A stretch of DNA of 64,000 nucleotides from Sceloporus undulatus. Taxonomy: Eukaryota; Chordata; Lepidosauria; Squamata; Phrynosomatidae. Where the stretch lies: positions 9,262,524 to 9,326,523 of the forward strand of contig NC_056530.1 of the NCBI RefSeq assembly GCF_019175285.1, read 5' to 3'. Below, in pieces: positions 10,416 through 22,508 of this stretch (position 1 is its first letter; every line of letters begins with the position of its first letter). The position numbers were made by a program, and so were the translations under genes. The notes under the pieces are model-generated. The model had not been told where the DNA came from. It did no database searches and was given only the letters and a program-made list of their open reading frames with translations.

Positions 10416-11555
10416 TATAATGATACTACCCACATACAAATTTAAGAAATTAAAGTGGTTGGGGAGAGGTGAATACCACATTTTAAGAAGCAAACAAGAA
10501 ACAATTTCAGCTGGACATTGGAATTTTATTGTTGTGCACAGAAAGTGAAAAAACAAACAAAACAGATACAAAACCAGCATTGCAGTACTAAGGCCGGTTC
10601 GGCTTTGGACCAGTAACATTTGTTCACACTTCTCCAGTGGGCACGGCCTTCTGGTTTCCAAATGGAGCCATGGAAAGAGAAACGGTGCTATTGTTTTCAG
10701 AATCTACAGGCTATTAACTAGGAGAAAAGATTATTGGTAGGATTGTTTTTGCAGTTTGATGTCTGTTTTGAGAGCCAGCTCAACTCCATGTACAGTTTTT
10801 GTTGTTCCATTGCCCTAAATCTGGGGCGGCCAAAATGAGGACCACATGTGGCCCCTGGACCCCGATTTTGCGGTTCTTGAAATGCCACGACAGTCTCCCA
10901 ACCATTGCATCTTTATTTTTACATTTGTGACGCGATTTTTGACCGTATCTTACTTAAAACTCTAGGTGGGCACCCCAAACATGCAACCCCCACCAGTGCC
11001 CCCCAGTACTCCCAGTCCCCTCAAATACCCCTCTTTTTATCCTTCTCAAAACAGTGGTAGGAAGTGATGGAACTTCCATTTGACATTTTGAGAAGGACTC
11101 AATGAACATAGAGGTATTTCAGAAGAGCTTTTTGGATATGTGTGGCCTGCAAAGGAGGAGATTCGGAGATTTGACCCCCTGGTTGCTGTGCCCGCCCTGC
11201 TATAAATAGTAGACCTCTGGAATCTGAACAATATGGGTTTCTAGAATTATGGCTCATAAGAGACAATAATTTCTTAAGCCACCATATACTTTTTTCCTGG
11301 ATTTCAAAGGCAAATCACTTAAGGGGTCTATTTTTATGTAAAGTGGTCCATCGAATAAGTGAATACACAAATAAATAAGGTCAAATTTTAACAGCTGTGG
11401 TGCACCTGCCAACCCTCCTCAATGGTGGATGAATGCACAGGCTGGCTGTAATAGCTTTGGCTTTGCACATAGAATCATATAGAGAGGCGATGATCGAGAG
11501 CAGATCAGTGCATCATACAGACTAATCTTCCTCTGCATACTCTTGAAGGTCTTGC
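10416..11555. other. 3' flank of gene A; no gene seen
   Basis: This holds no second coding exon that I can support. The gene A 3' UTR must lie in its right part, but I did not find a clear AATAAA on the minus strand close to the stop codon. Confidence 0.5.
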
Positions 11556-12296
11556 TCAGGGCTCAGCGCATACCCCTCTTCCTCCTCTACCACATCCACC
11601 TGAATATGAACCCCATGGCTCCGCACATACTCCTCTCCCATAGGGTTGGCATCCTCCGGAAGATCTGCTACATGTTTCAGAGCACACTGATCTTCTTCTT
11701 CTGGAGGAGCGACAGCCTGGCTCAGAACATACTCCTCTTCTTCCTCCTCCACATCCTCCTGATGTGCTCCCACATGGCTCTGCGCATACGGATGCCCCTG
11801 AAGTTTGCAGCCCTCTTGAAGATCTGCACCCTGGCTCAGAACATACTCCTATTCCTCCACATCCTCCCACTGAAGCAGACGGCTGGGCGCATGCCATGCT
11901 TCCACCTCCAGCACCACATCCTCCTGAACCTCCGCAGCACGATCCATCGACTGACTCTTCGTTGGTGTAGACTCCACCGGTATTTCCATCACAGGAATCG
12001 CCTATCGGTCTCCCCCAGTAGTCGCGGGGTCCTCCCGAGGGGTTGCGAAAACCACATACGAGTCTAGGGTTATATTCTGATCTACACGATGAGTTGCGGT
12101 AGCCGTAGCATCTGTAATTGTGGCCTCCCCTTCTTGGCACGTCACATCTCTTGTCGCAGGATGCACAGGCGGTGTTTACTACATAGCGGAATGGTTTACG
12201 ACGGTTGTCCAGCCAGGACCCTGCAGGGTCATACCATGTCGAGTTCAAGTTGAAGTAGGGCTCTCTCCCAGCAGCGTAGATTCTTCGTCTTGGCAT
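11556..12296 (-). CDS. Gene A: Cys/Gly/Arg-rich epidermal differentiation protein, 246 aa
   Basis: Likely a cornified-envelope structural protein of the EDC. The start MPRRRIYAAG sits 11 bases inside exon 2, just after a strong acceptor (gctttccgctcttctag, intron end at 12308). The long upstream extension of the frame is intron. Residues 1-40 are basic and aromatic, with TWYDPAGSW at 20-28. Residues 44-81 hold spaced cysteines and RGGHNYRCYGYR. From about 119 the protein is Gly/Cys-rich with five or six degenerate repeats of a VC-[SA]-EP core, at 151-154, 170-173, 190-192, 205-207, 223-226 and the C-terminus CAEP. Exon 1 is at about 15586-15625, giving a 3.3-kb intron. The motif is shared with the N-terminus of gene B. 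The WY-containing N-terminus invites comparison with avian EDWM-type proteins, but I cannot assign orthology. The function is inferred from gene structure and composition. Confidence 0.8.
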   Translation of the reverse strand: MPRRRIYAAGREPYFNLNSTWYDPAGSWLDNRRKPFRYVVNTACASCDKRCDVPRRGGHNYRCYGYRNSSCRSEYNPRLVCGFRNPSGGPRDYWGRPIGDSCDGNTGGVYTNEESVDGSCCGGSGGCGAGGGSMACAQPSASVGGCGGIGVCSEPGCRSSRGLQTSGASVCAEPCGSTSGGCGGGRRGVCSEPGCRSSRRRRSVCSETCSRSSGGCQPYGRGVCAEPWGSYSGGCGRGGRGVCAEP

Positions 12297-12308
12297 TGCG
12301 GAGGGCTC

Positions 12309-13330
12309 TAGAAGAGCGGAAAGCAAAAGCACACGGTCACAATAAGAATTTAAATGGGACTTGGTCAATCTCAACAGACCTAGCATTTTTGCATCTCTTA
12401 TGAGAAAATGTACACCTCACTTCTGAAGAATTCACACATTTACAAGGCTGGAAGGGGGCATGTCTACATGGGTCAATTCAAACTGTTTACCCCTGTTCTC
12501 AGGGGGGCCACTCTACATGATATGGGGCCAAATCTCCTATTTGAGTGCGGACATTTAGTTTTTTTTCAAGTTGCAATACTTAGAAAGTCTCACGCATTGA
12601 CTCAATTCATATTTACATCTGAGAATACGAAGAAACCTTTTTGAATGACATTTTTTTCTAACATCTTTATCTATCCCTGGGAGGTCAAGCACTCCTGTCT
12701 ATCTAAGTGAGTTTAATAAAACCCATAATGCTTGAACATCTGTGAAATATTACAGGCATTTCATGCCTCAAAACTATGGACTAATAGTCAAGGTAAGCTT
12801 GGATGCTTGGTTGTTCCATTTGTCTTTCTCTGCAAGCTTCAATCCTCTGTTTTTCAGGTGATAACACCCAACACTTTTTTCCTGATTAAGTTCTTTATAC
12901 AGTATTCAACTTAAATATGGGAACAATATTTTTAATGGTCAAAAATGTATTTCCCCAGTGTTAAGAATCCCTGATGAGAAGAACCCTAGATTTATGACTT
13001 GTTGTCATTCAAGACTTAGTTTCTGCAAAATTCACACAATATTATTTCCTGTGCAGAAAATATTGTAGAAAAATTCTGTTTTCTATGCAATACAACCACA
13101 TTTGCATTTTGCAGAGAATAAGTCTGGAACAGTGAATGGGTCTTTGAAAACCATGCAGTTTTCACCAACTTTCCTTTGGCCAAAAGAACATTGCTAAAAG
13201 TACTCCTTCAAGAGAAAATTAGCAACGAATTATGCCCACGATCCAAGATGTCAATCCATACCAGCAGACAAGCTGTTGCCCACATTACATGTAATGATGG
13301 ACACTTCATTGAGAAGCTGAAAGAATTTTA
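12309..13330. other. Gene A intron, 3' half
   Basis: Intron sequence (intron 12308-15585 on the minus strand). A stretch near 13020-13110 (cctgtgcagaaaatattgta) resembles an unnamed repeat also seen at 21690-22050 and 40440-40600. No coding is supported. Confidence 0.55.
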
Positions 13331-13760
13331 GCCTCATTCCCACTTACAAAAAAAGTGGGTTGTGATCCGAATCGATGGATCGATTCGACAGCCGAGTGTG
13401 GTTCCCACTACATTTGCCCTGATCGCATTTCCCCCCTGTAAAATAACCGTCTCCACGAATTCACTAATGATTCATGTTCACAAGTTCACATTCACGAATG
13501 ATTCGGTTCAAAATGGACCGGCTGGCTGAAGGGCAAATTTAAATCGATTCCGATCCGTATCTGGTTCACTCTTGTGCAGAATCGATTTATCCAAAAAGAC
13601 ACGGAAAACATCAGTGTCAAAAAGATGTGGGTTAAATGGGTCTAGCGTGTGGCCCCCCTTCTCCGAATCAATTTAGCAAATTGATTCAGGTGGGAACCAG
13701 GGCCATTTGAACCGCTTCAAACCGATTTGCGATCTGGTTTATAAGGTAGTGGGAATCAAT
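13331..13760. mobile_element. Family V DNA transposon copy in gene A intron
   Basis: Left end agcctcattcccactta; right end ggtagtgggaatcaatgt, more eroded than in the 8146-8793 copy. Internal gattcggttcaaaatgg and gatccgtatctggttcac words match the family. Confidence 0.6.
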
Positions 13761-13774
13761 GTAGGACTACCACT

Positions 13775-14192
13775 GCCCCCTCCCGAATTCGTCCCTTCTC
13801 GCTTGCTGCCCCTTACTCCTGGAACCTTCTTCCCCCACATGCACACCTCATCACTTCTCTGCCCAGTTTCAAAACTGAATTAAAGACTATATTGTTTAGA
13901 GAAGCATTCCCAGAGGTGAAGCCCCTCTCTGACCCAGGAAGCCTCCTTCTAACCATCCATCAAGAAGCCAAGCCCTTCCTCCAGTCCATCTGCCTTGGTC
14001 CAGGCCTCGGAGGTGGAAAAGATCTGCTGGACCTGATCCTATTCCCCACCACCACTCCCTTCTCCTTTTGTGTCATGTCTTTTAGATTGTAAGCCTGAGG
14101 GCAGGGAACCGTCTGACTAAAAAATTGATGTACAGCGCTGTGTAAACTTACAGCGCTTTATAAATAAAGGTTAATAATAATAATAATAATAA
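13775..14192 (+). mobile_element. L2-type LINE 3' end in gene A intron
   Basis: Contains a gaattaaagactatattgtt segment and the characteristic 3' end, gattgtaagcctgagggcag through gtacagcgctgtgtaaac, ending in tataaataaaggtt and (AAT)n. Confidence 0.7.
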
Positions 14193-14694
14193 TCAGGCCG
14201 TCAACGAACATCCCATTTTGTCACAGCGGTTCAACCGATGTTTAATGGTAGCGGCATTTGTAATAACGTTGCTATGCTTTTGGTTTTTGAATGGATGTAA
14301 TAGTCTGTAGCTTTGTCTCCAGTATCTTAGGTTCCATCATGACCAATAAACTCAGCCTTGAAGTTCATAAGCAATTCTTTCCCACGGTGTTTTACTATGA
14401 GTCACTGCCCTCAACTGCCCTTAAGGTCCACAAGCATTTTGTGTCGTTGGACGTGGCCCCAAAGAAAACATCAAAAATCTTCCCATGTTGAAGAGTTATC
14501 TCCCTAAATACTAGGCTTTTAGCTTTATCCTCCTAAGCCCTGTTGTAAAACACATTGGATGCAATGTTGGCAGAAAGAGGAAGGAAGGAAGGCTGCTCAC
14601 CATTATTGCATTTGGATGTGTCTCAAGTTGCTCTGCAGAACCCACCTGACTCAATCAATATATTCAAAATATAACTGAAAAAGAAACTTAAACT

Positions 14695-15054
14695 ATGACC
14701 AGCTATATCAAGAATGCATCTACATTGTAGAAATAACGCAGTTTGACCCCACTTTAATGGCCATGCCTCCATCCTACAGAATCCTGGGGCTTGTGCTTTT
14801 GTGAAGGAGCAGCACTCTTTGGATGAGAAGGCTACTTCTCCTTTATGTAATGTACAATCAACTTTCTTCCTTGCAATCTTCTGTTCATCTAATTTTAACA
14901 CTTTGGTCAAGCATCCAGAGCAATGTCTTTCAACCAAAACCTCCAGAAGTTTTGGACTTCAGTTCCCAGAAGTCCCAGTCAATGTGTTCATTATCCAGAA
15001 ATTCTGGGAGTTCGAGTCTCAAGAACCTGGAGGACCAAAAGTTGAGAACCACTG
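14695..15054. repeat. Family S and family U short repeats in gene A intron
   Basis: About 14695-14815 is a family S copy (tgcatctacattgtagaaat, then ccatcctacagaatcctggg). About 14918-15054 is a family U fold-back element whose right end reads aaaagttgagaaccactg, with the complementary ccagaagttttggacttcag arm on the left. Both look like non-autonomous DNA elements. Confidence 0.6.
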
Positions 15055-15585
15055 ATCTTGAGGAATGGTGGCAAATCTTTGTCCCTCCAGATGTTTTGGC
15101 TTGAAAGTTTCATTGGCCAGATTCAGCATGACCAATGATAAGAGATTGTAAAGGTTGGAGACCAAAATATCTGGAGAAACAAAAGCATCCCACCTGGCCC
15201 CACAGAAAACAAACTTGCTCTGTTGTTGATTTGATGACCTTTCAGAAACTGACAGATGTCTGTTTTATCAACTTCTTTGTTCCTATGGACCCTTTCGACA
15301 TGCTACAGTTGTGGCGGTGGAGCCATATGGTCTAAATGAGTGCTGCTGAAAGTGGTGGCCTGTGGACCGGTGCCAGTCCATGAGCTATTAGATGCCAATC
15401 TCTGGTGAGTTTCCAGGATGGACAGAAAAATAGTCAATGGTGCCAGTTGCTGGTACAATGAAAAAGAAAGTCCCCTGTATCAGATAGCTTAAAAAATTCT
15501 AGTCAAGGCTACAGAAAATTTACTAGATATCCTGAACATGGAAGAGTTGAACCTGAAGATATCAGACATGTAATATCTGACTTAC

Positions 15586-15664
15586 CTTGCTGGGGAGAGA
15601 AGACAGCTGAGGGGAGGCTGGGCCGTTGAATGAAGACTCTTGGAAGGAGAGACTCTTTTTATGT
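15586..15664 (-). promoter_or_regulatory. Gene A promoter TATA box and non-coding exon 1
   Basis: On the minus strand a TATA-like box, cataaaaagagtc, lies at 15651-15663. About 65 bases downstream a gcaag|gtaagt donor ends exon 1 at 15586. This matches the short untranslated first exon of EDC genes. The transcription start (about 15625-15635) is inferred from the usual TATA spacing. Confidence 0.75.
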
Positions 15665-16782
15665 GCCTTGTGTGGCTCCTCCTCTTGCTTAAGATGATAC
15701 AGAAGCTTGAGCATGGTGGGTCAGGAAGCCCATGTCTCCATCCATGGTGCAGCATCCTTTGGCCTCCTGATTCCAGACACATTATGCAACCATGGTTCAA
15801 TGGCTCGAGACACATCTAATTAGTCTTCTCAGTGACTCTATGATGTCGAGGGCAAAGCATGCTGTTCCTCAAAAGATCAAAGGACTCTGTGGGAATACTG
15901 CTGGACGCTGGTGACAAATGATTGGATAGGAATCATGATGAATCAGGGATGTACACTATCTCAGTTTTCTACAACCATGCTCTACAAAACGGTGCTGGGC
16001 TCTTATCCAAACCAATGTGTGATACCCAAGTGACAAAGATATTATTAATCTCAGCTCATGTGGACTGACAGTAGTCCTGAGTCTCATCTAATGGGGCTTG
16101 GGGCTTCTCTTGGATACCTAACTAATGTATCAATGTATCAGATGTTCTCCAGGTCAGCTTCCTCAACCTGGTTCCTTCAGATGTTTTGGATTCCAACTAA
16201 CATCAGGGGCTAATGGTTCAAGATGGTGGGTATTGAAGGCCAACAACCTCTGAAGAGAGGACCCAGGTTGGGAACCTTCAGAATTTAGACTAGGTGGGTG
16301 CAAGTATATTGTTACAGCTGCCATGAAGGGGCATCGTTTTGCTTTCAGATCAGGGCCTGAACCCCATTGTTAATCCCAACTGGATGCACTGAATCAGTGG
16401 ACTTTCCTTATACACTAACTTCCCAAGTTATAACAAGTCCAGTGGGTCTACTGTGGTTGGGGCTAACAATAGGACAGTGTGGGAATTGTGTGGTCCTCCA
16501 GATGAAGCTCTTGATCTGCATCTCCCAGCATTACTCAAAACTGGCTATGCTTGTCATGTTTGCTGCAAGCTGCAATCCAAGAACATCCGGAAGGCCAGAT
16601 GATTCCCATCCTATCTTTTGTCCCATCAAGAAAAGACCTGTTGAATCAATAGTAACTCTGTAAGGCAATATTTACGCAAGTTCCATATTTTCATTGAGTC
16701 TCCTCTGCTTAGAGTTAACAATAGTCCAGGATGTTTATTCCTCAACTATGTTTTTTTCTTTCGTGGGAGCACACATGATTGA
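15665..16782. other. Upstream of gene A; family U repeat
   Basis: Holds the distal 5' region of gene A. A family U fold-back repeat spans about 16150-16286 (left ctggttccttcagatgtttt, right acccaggttgggaacctt). I see no other gene. Confidence 0.5.
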
Positions 16783-16977
16783 GAGTTCCTGCATGGCAGA
16801 ATAAGGTTGGACTGAATGGCCCTTGTGGTCTCTTCCAACTCTACCATTCTATCATTCTATGATTCTATGATTTCCAAAGAGCTGTCACATCAAACTACAA
16901 ATATCAGCATTCCATAGGATGGAGTTGCAGCATTTAAAGTGGTGTCAAAGTGCACTATTTCTACAGGACAGATGCAC
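16783..16977 (+). mobile_element. CR1 3' end followed by family S repeat
   Basis: 16783-16872 is a short CR1 terminus (ggactgaatggcccttgtgg, then three attctatg units). It abuts a family S repeat at 16875-16977 (gttgcagcatttaaagtgg). Confidence 0.7.
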
Positions 16978-17374
16978 TTTTGGTGAATCCTGGAACCAAT
17001 CTCAGTGAATACCAAGGGCCCACTGTATGTTTATGAATTGTCACACATTTTGGGAAGTCTTTCTGCATGTTTTTAGAGCCAAAATGGCCCACAAATCACA
17101 TTCAGTTTTACGTTTTGTGACTGGGTTTGGTGGGATTTGAGGGACTATGAAGGGCTTAGGAGATCACAAATACCAGGTCTAAGAACTGCATGCAGCCTAT
17201 ACCTTCCCCAGACCTAGATGGACAGATCTGTCCATTTTAGTTTTTCCCTCAATCCCAGATTTCTAAATCTCACATTCTTTCCACTCTGAACATGAAAGAA
17301 ATTATCTGTTTACTTGTCTCTCTCTCTGCCTCTCCTTCTCCCTTGCTTTACTTCGCAAACGAAGATTCAGGAAG

Positions 17375-17890
17375 AACTCATGATCCCGTGCTTTCTACAA
17401 GCGCCTTGATGGACTAAAAAGGCCGATCTGAGATAAACAAGTCCGGTTGCAGAAGGCACAGTGGAAAGTCTCCTTGGGTGATGTTTCAGGTTGTGTTCTT
17501 TCTGCGTTGTCGTTTCTCTTCAAACTCGTTTTCGCTGTGAACTTTCAAAAAGCTGCAGCATCGTGGTTAGTGCGTCTCCATGCCTCCCGATGTGAGGCCA
17601 GGGCGGACCATTGTTGGTGACAATTTGGCCAAGCCTGAGATGTTGTTTCAGGAAGTCCTTGTATCTCTCTTTGGGGCGCCCCTCTTACTCTGACCCGTGG
17701 CGAGTTCACCGTAGAATACTATTTTTGGGGAGGCGATGGTCCTTCATCCTAGAAACGTTTCCTGCCCAGCGAACTGCGTCCTCAATAGATGGCCTCCAAT
17801 GCTGGTGATCCCTGCTTGCTCAAGGACAGCAACATTTGTCACATAGTCAGTCCAGTGTATATTTAGAATTGTGCATAAACACGCTGATGA
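17375..17890 (-). mobile_element. Non-LTR retrotransposon ORF2 C-terminal fragment
   Basis: Read on the minus strand, in more than one frame, it encodes a familiar LINE C-terminus: a RWAGNVSRMKDHRLPK-like block, KRGAPKK, then a CTFCNRTC zinc-finger-like end. Frameshifts break it. Similar C-termini occur in several vertebrate LINE clades, so the exact clade is left open. Confidence 0.6.
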
Positions 17891-18129
17891 AAGCGTCAAG
17901 GATTCGTTAGGTGTTGGTGATAGGTTACTCAGTTTCAGCAGACCCATAGAGGAGAATAGGCAGTACTGTTTAATATATACCACATTCCCCCCAAAACTGA
18001 AACTTAAGGCAAGGCTCACATTAAATTTAACCATTAGCATTGCATTTGTTTCTCGTATCCAAGAACGTTTAATGTTGTTATTTTTGTTTTCTAGATTGTA
18101 TGCCTTGGGCAGGTTTAAATATTTGCTAA

Positions 18130-18568
18130 CTATTGTTTAATTTTTATAATAATAAAATATAATAATAATAATAATAATAATAATATAATATTTATTTGTA
18201 TCCCGCCTCTCCCTGTATTGGATTGAGGCGGGTAAACACAAACAAAAGAACAATAAAAATGAAGTTGAATGGGAAAAAGATAATAACCAAAAAAGGGAAC
18301 AGGGTTTAAAAAGCCCAACATTATAACTTGAAACACAGTTGAACTAAAAGCAATCACATACCAGGAATAATAAAATAATAATAATAAAATAATAATAATA
18401 ATAATAAGAATATAATAATAAGAATAATAATAATTACCAGCGCTCTCCAATTCAAATCAAGGTGGGTTCCAAAAATAACAATATTACAATTACATTATTA
18501 AACATTATTAAAGCAAAACAAAAATTCAGTAATGATACACTAAAGCCTCTTTATCAGCAACTCTTCCA

Positions 18569-18620
<52 letters not shown>

Positions 18621-18630
18621 TGTATCCTTC
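18130..18630. repeat. AAT/ATT-rich microsatellites and L2 tails
   Basis: Three (AAT)n or (ATT)n runs (about 18147-18190, 18365-18435 and 18570-18620) alternate with L2-type 3' tail segments in reverse (tttgtatcccgcctctccct). Probably two or more truncated L2 ends side by side. Confidence 0.65.
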
Positions 18631-18639
18631 TCTTTCCCC

Positions 18640-19288
18640 AGGACTAGATGGACAAGAGCCCAGCTTGTTCTCCCTTGGAAACCCATAAATGTGGATGTAC
18701 TATTATTGAAGACGATCTGAAATCAAATCTTCCTCCATTCTTGGTTTCCATGCATTCCTGTTGCGTTGGACTTGGTTTAGTGGCTCAGGGATCACGCTGA
18801 CAGGTCACTGTCCTCCAACATGAATCATCTCAAGCCTTTTATGCCCAGCACATGCCGCTCCTTAGCAATATAACAATTAACCGCTTGCACAAGATGTCAC
18901 CATTGCAACAGATGGATTGGGTAATTGATGATTAAGGTGCATCAAAGCAGTTTGTGGTACAGATAAAAGTTGATTGGCTACTCTCTCATGAATGAAGCAT
19001 GCGCATCATGTGCTGGGATGCGATCACCTATCGCGTGGATGCTATTAGCCACAGAAATTTCCGGTGCTTCAGTTTGACATCACTTGGGCAACATAGTCCA
19101 TCACTTATTCAGAGGGAAGCACATTGGCTTCTTTGTAAACTACGGGATTTATTGGTAGGTTTACCTTCACTTCCATGTCTGAAGATCAGAACGTTCTGGA
19201 GCATAAATGGCCTCATCCATGCATAAGAGGCTGCAATCTGCAGAGGTTGTTGAAACTCAAGTTGTGGAGACGTTGAAGCAAAATACCA
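18640..19288. other. No gene or clear repeat seen
   Basis: Unique-looking sequence. No splice/TATA arrangement or protein family was recognised in it. Confidence 0.5.
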
Positions 19289-19289
19289 G

Positions 19290-19750
19290 AGATAGAATCA
19301 TAGAATTATAGAATCGTAGAGTTGGAAGAGACACAAGGGCCATCCAGTCCAACCCCATTCTGCCATGCAGGAAATCCAAATCAAAGCATACCCAACAGAT
19401 GACCATCCAGCCTCTGTTTAAAGACCTCCACTACACTCTGAGGGAGCGCCTTCACTGTCGAACAGCCCTTACTGTCAGGAAGTTCCTCCTAATGTTGAGC
19501 TGGAATCTCTTTTCCTGTAGCTTCCATCTGTTGTTCCGTGTCCTGTTCTCTGGAGCTGCAGAAAACAAGCTTGCTCCATGGGCTCAGTACCCCATACCAG
19601 GCCCAAGTATAACACATGACACCCCTTCAAATATCTAAGCAGGGCTATCATATCACATCTTAACCTTCTCTTCTCCAGGCTAAACATCCCCAGGTCCCTA
19701 AGGCATTCCTCATAAGGCATGGTTTCCAGACCCTTCACCATTTTAGTCGC
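19290..19750 (-). mobile_element. CR1 LINE fragment, 3' end
   Basis: Reads in reverse from the CR1 terminus (tagaatcatagaattataga) through the ORF2 C-terminus, ending at caccattttagtcgccctc. The minus-strand frame still contains [18 protein letters not shown] 30-base unrelated insert interrupts the element near 19582-19615. Confidence 0.85.
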
Positions 19751-20499
19751 CCTCTTGAGAGCTGCCTATTGAAAGCTGAGCATGTTGGGTTGCTATGAAA
19801 TGAGGACAGAGATGGCCATGGCATGCAACTGGGGTCGAGCAACTGGAATAGAGTATCCCAGTTGGCTGGTTGGTTGCCTAAGTGGACCACTGAACTCCGA
19901 TTCATTTTGATCAACTGAATCCAATGACATTTGGTTGCTTGCCCCTTTGGCATTTCATCATTTCACACGGTCTTCCAATATGAATCGATCCACACACTAC
20001 ACAAGATGGATGAGGAGTTTATTTATTGATTTTATTTATGTTCTACCTTCCTCCCAAGATGACAAAGTAAGTTCAAACAAGATAGCAAAAACAATATGAT
20101 ATATATATCATTAAACCATTGACCCAATTAAAACACTATATTCAAAACGTTAGTTTAAACGATTACAAAACTAAAATGCATTTCCATGTTGAGTCTCTCT
20201 AAATGTTTAGGACCAGAAGTGTCTAGGATTTTAGATTTATCTTGTTGGATTTTGGAATACCTGTATTTGCATATATGTACATAATGGGACATCTTGGAGA
20301 TGGGACCCAAGTCTAAAGACAACATTCGGTTATGTTTTTTATACAGCTTATATACAGCCTGGAGATAATGTTATACGCATTATTTTTTAAAAATGATTTT
20401 GTACATGAAGCAAAGTTTGGGTACATTGAACCATCAGAAAACAAAGGTGTCACTATCTCAAATGCTCAGGTGAAAAACGTTTGGATTTTGGAGTATTTC

Positions 20500-20872
20500 G
20501 GATTTGGAGAAGAGAAGGTTAAGGGGTGAAATGATAGTCCTGTTTAAATACTTGAAGGGATGTCATATTGAGGAGGGAGCAAGCTTGTTTTCTGCTGCTC
20601 CAGAGACTAAGACTCAGAGCAATGGATGCAAGCTACTGGAAACAAGATTCCAGCTCAACATTAGGAGGAACCTCCTGAGAGTAAGGGCTATCTGACAGTG
20701 GAACTCACTCCTTCCTTGGAGTGTAGTGGAGTCTCCTTCCTTAGAGGTCTTTAAACAGAGGTTGGATAGCCATCTGTTGGGGATACTTTGATTAAGAGTT
20801 CCTGCATGGCAGAATGGGTTGGACTGGATAGCAGTTGTGGTCTCTTCCTACTCTATTATTCTATGATTCTAT
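20500..20872 (+). mobile_element. CR1 LINE fragment, 3' end
   Basis: Starts at gagaagagaaggttaagggg, includes gtcatattgaggagggagca, and ends in tattctatgattctatg. Truncated at the 5' side. Confidence 0.85.
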
Positions 20873-20879
20873 GTACTGT

Positions 20880-22050
20880 GTATCATAAAAATCGTAACCA
20901 TAGCATTACATTCTACCCAACCAGTTAAAAACAGAAGGCCCTATTAAATTAAAAAACTGGATTTCTGCAATGTGTGTTTTGGGGGTCTATGTTTGTGGGG
21001 AGAAAAAGAGGACCAAGGAGGCATGTATATTTTTAAAATCATTTTTATTGTGTTGCATACATAATTGCTCAGAGGGTAAGAAAGCCGAAGATGAATTAAA
21101 TAGGTTCACACATGGAGTGGCCAATAAAGATCAATGTGAATTACATACAACGCAACGAATGCTAGGTATTGCCCCATTTCAGGTGGACTAGGAAATAGCT
21201 TAAGCACTACATATTCTACTTCTGTTTGCATTCATTAACTTAAATATTACTAATTCCATATTTCTGTGTGACTTGGAGTAAATGTTGTGGAAATTGTAGT
21301 GGAAATAAGCGGCATTAAATGCTTTCCCAACATCCGTAGTCTTGAAAGAGTCAATTTTAAAGGCAGGGGTGGAGATCGATTTGAATATTTGAGGTCGATA
21401 TTGAATACTGAATATGGATCTGTTGACAAAACTAATTTTCTAAGACGCATAGAAAGCATTAAGGGTCATTTCAAGTTGATTCTGGAGATTAGTATGGGGC
21501 TACAATGAAGGACTGAATTAACAAACATTGTTAAGAGTACACAACTATGTTCTTTGGGAGGTTTGGAGGATAGTCCAAATTAGGAATGGAGAGAATATTA
21601 GAAATAAATGGACTCCAACATGTTTCTTGTGTGTCAGGAAACCTTGATGAAAACATCCCTGGATTGTCAGGAATCTTCACAGTTTAGGACTTATTCTGCA
21701 CAAAATGTGCATGGGATATTTTTGTGCACTGGACCATATTTTCTGCATAAGAAATAGCATTTTGCTTGCAGAATACAACATGATGGTACAGAAATAGCTT
21801 TTCCGAACAGAAAACATTGCTTCTTATGCAGAAAATACTGTCCTCTGTGCAAAAAAATAAAGTGCACACTTTGTGCAGGGTAAAGCACAGCATTTTCTGC
21901 ACAGCAAACGTCACCAGAAGCTCATGTTTCTGCAAGAGGATTTTGTGTCGAGTAAGCCTTGAACTGCGAAAAGTCTTCAAATTTGAATGCATTGAGGAAA
22001 AACATTGCTTAAAAATTATTTGTTGCTCCATTGAAGAACAAAGTAAATAA
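20880..22050. other. No gene seen; possible unnamed repeat at 21690-22050
   Basis: The stretch 21690-22050 contains repeated ttttctgca words (attttctgcataagaaat, cattttctgcacagcaaac) also found near 13030 and 40440-40600. This suggests an unclassified interspersed repeat. The rest shows no recognisable feature. Short frames at 21287-21508 have no known domain. Confidence 0.45.
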
Positions 22051-22284
22051 ATAAAAATGTGTCCTTTGTTCAAGCTGGTCCAAACGCTGTTGTTGAATGC
22101 TGTATCGACACATGGATGCATCTCATTGATGTGGAGGGTGCGCTCTTGCTGGTATCCAGGCCTACCGTCATCAGGGCCACAGAAAGCACTTGGTTGTGTA
22201 TTTGTGGTTATGATAATTAATTCTAGCCATAAACTGCTTTTTCAAAACAAGAGCATAAGGAATTCATCAAACAGGTCCTCATGT

Positions 22285-22410
22285 CTCATGGCTGGATGGC
22301 CATCTGTCGGGGATGCTTTGATTGAGAGTTCCTGCATGGCAGGGGGTTGGACTGGATGACTCTTATGGTCTCTTCCAACTCCATGATTCTATGATTCTAT
22401 TCTATGATTT
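22285..22410 (+). mobile_element. CR1 LINE fragment, 3' end
   Basis: Only the final CR1 portion, ggatggccatctgtcgggga through ccatgattctatgattctat. It lies about 100 bases beyond the 3' end of gene B. Confidence 0.8.
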
Positions 22411-22508
22411 TATGATATAGAGATATTGTTCAGGAAGAAGAAATCAAGGAAACAATTTTTTCCCAAGACAGATTAAGCTCTTCTCGTCATATTCTTCTTT
22501 CTCAGTAG

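Noticed and set aside
11543-12067. A 174-codon plus-strand frame over gene A
   Set aside because: It is the antisense of the Cys/Gly/Glu/Pro repeats of gene A. No promoter or splice signals support it.
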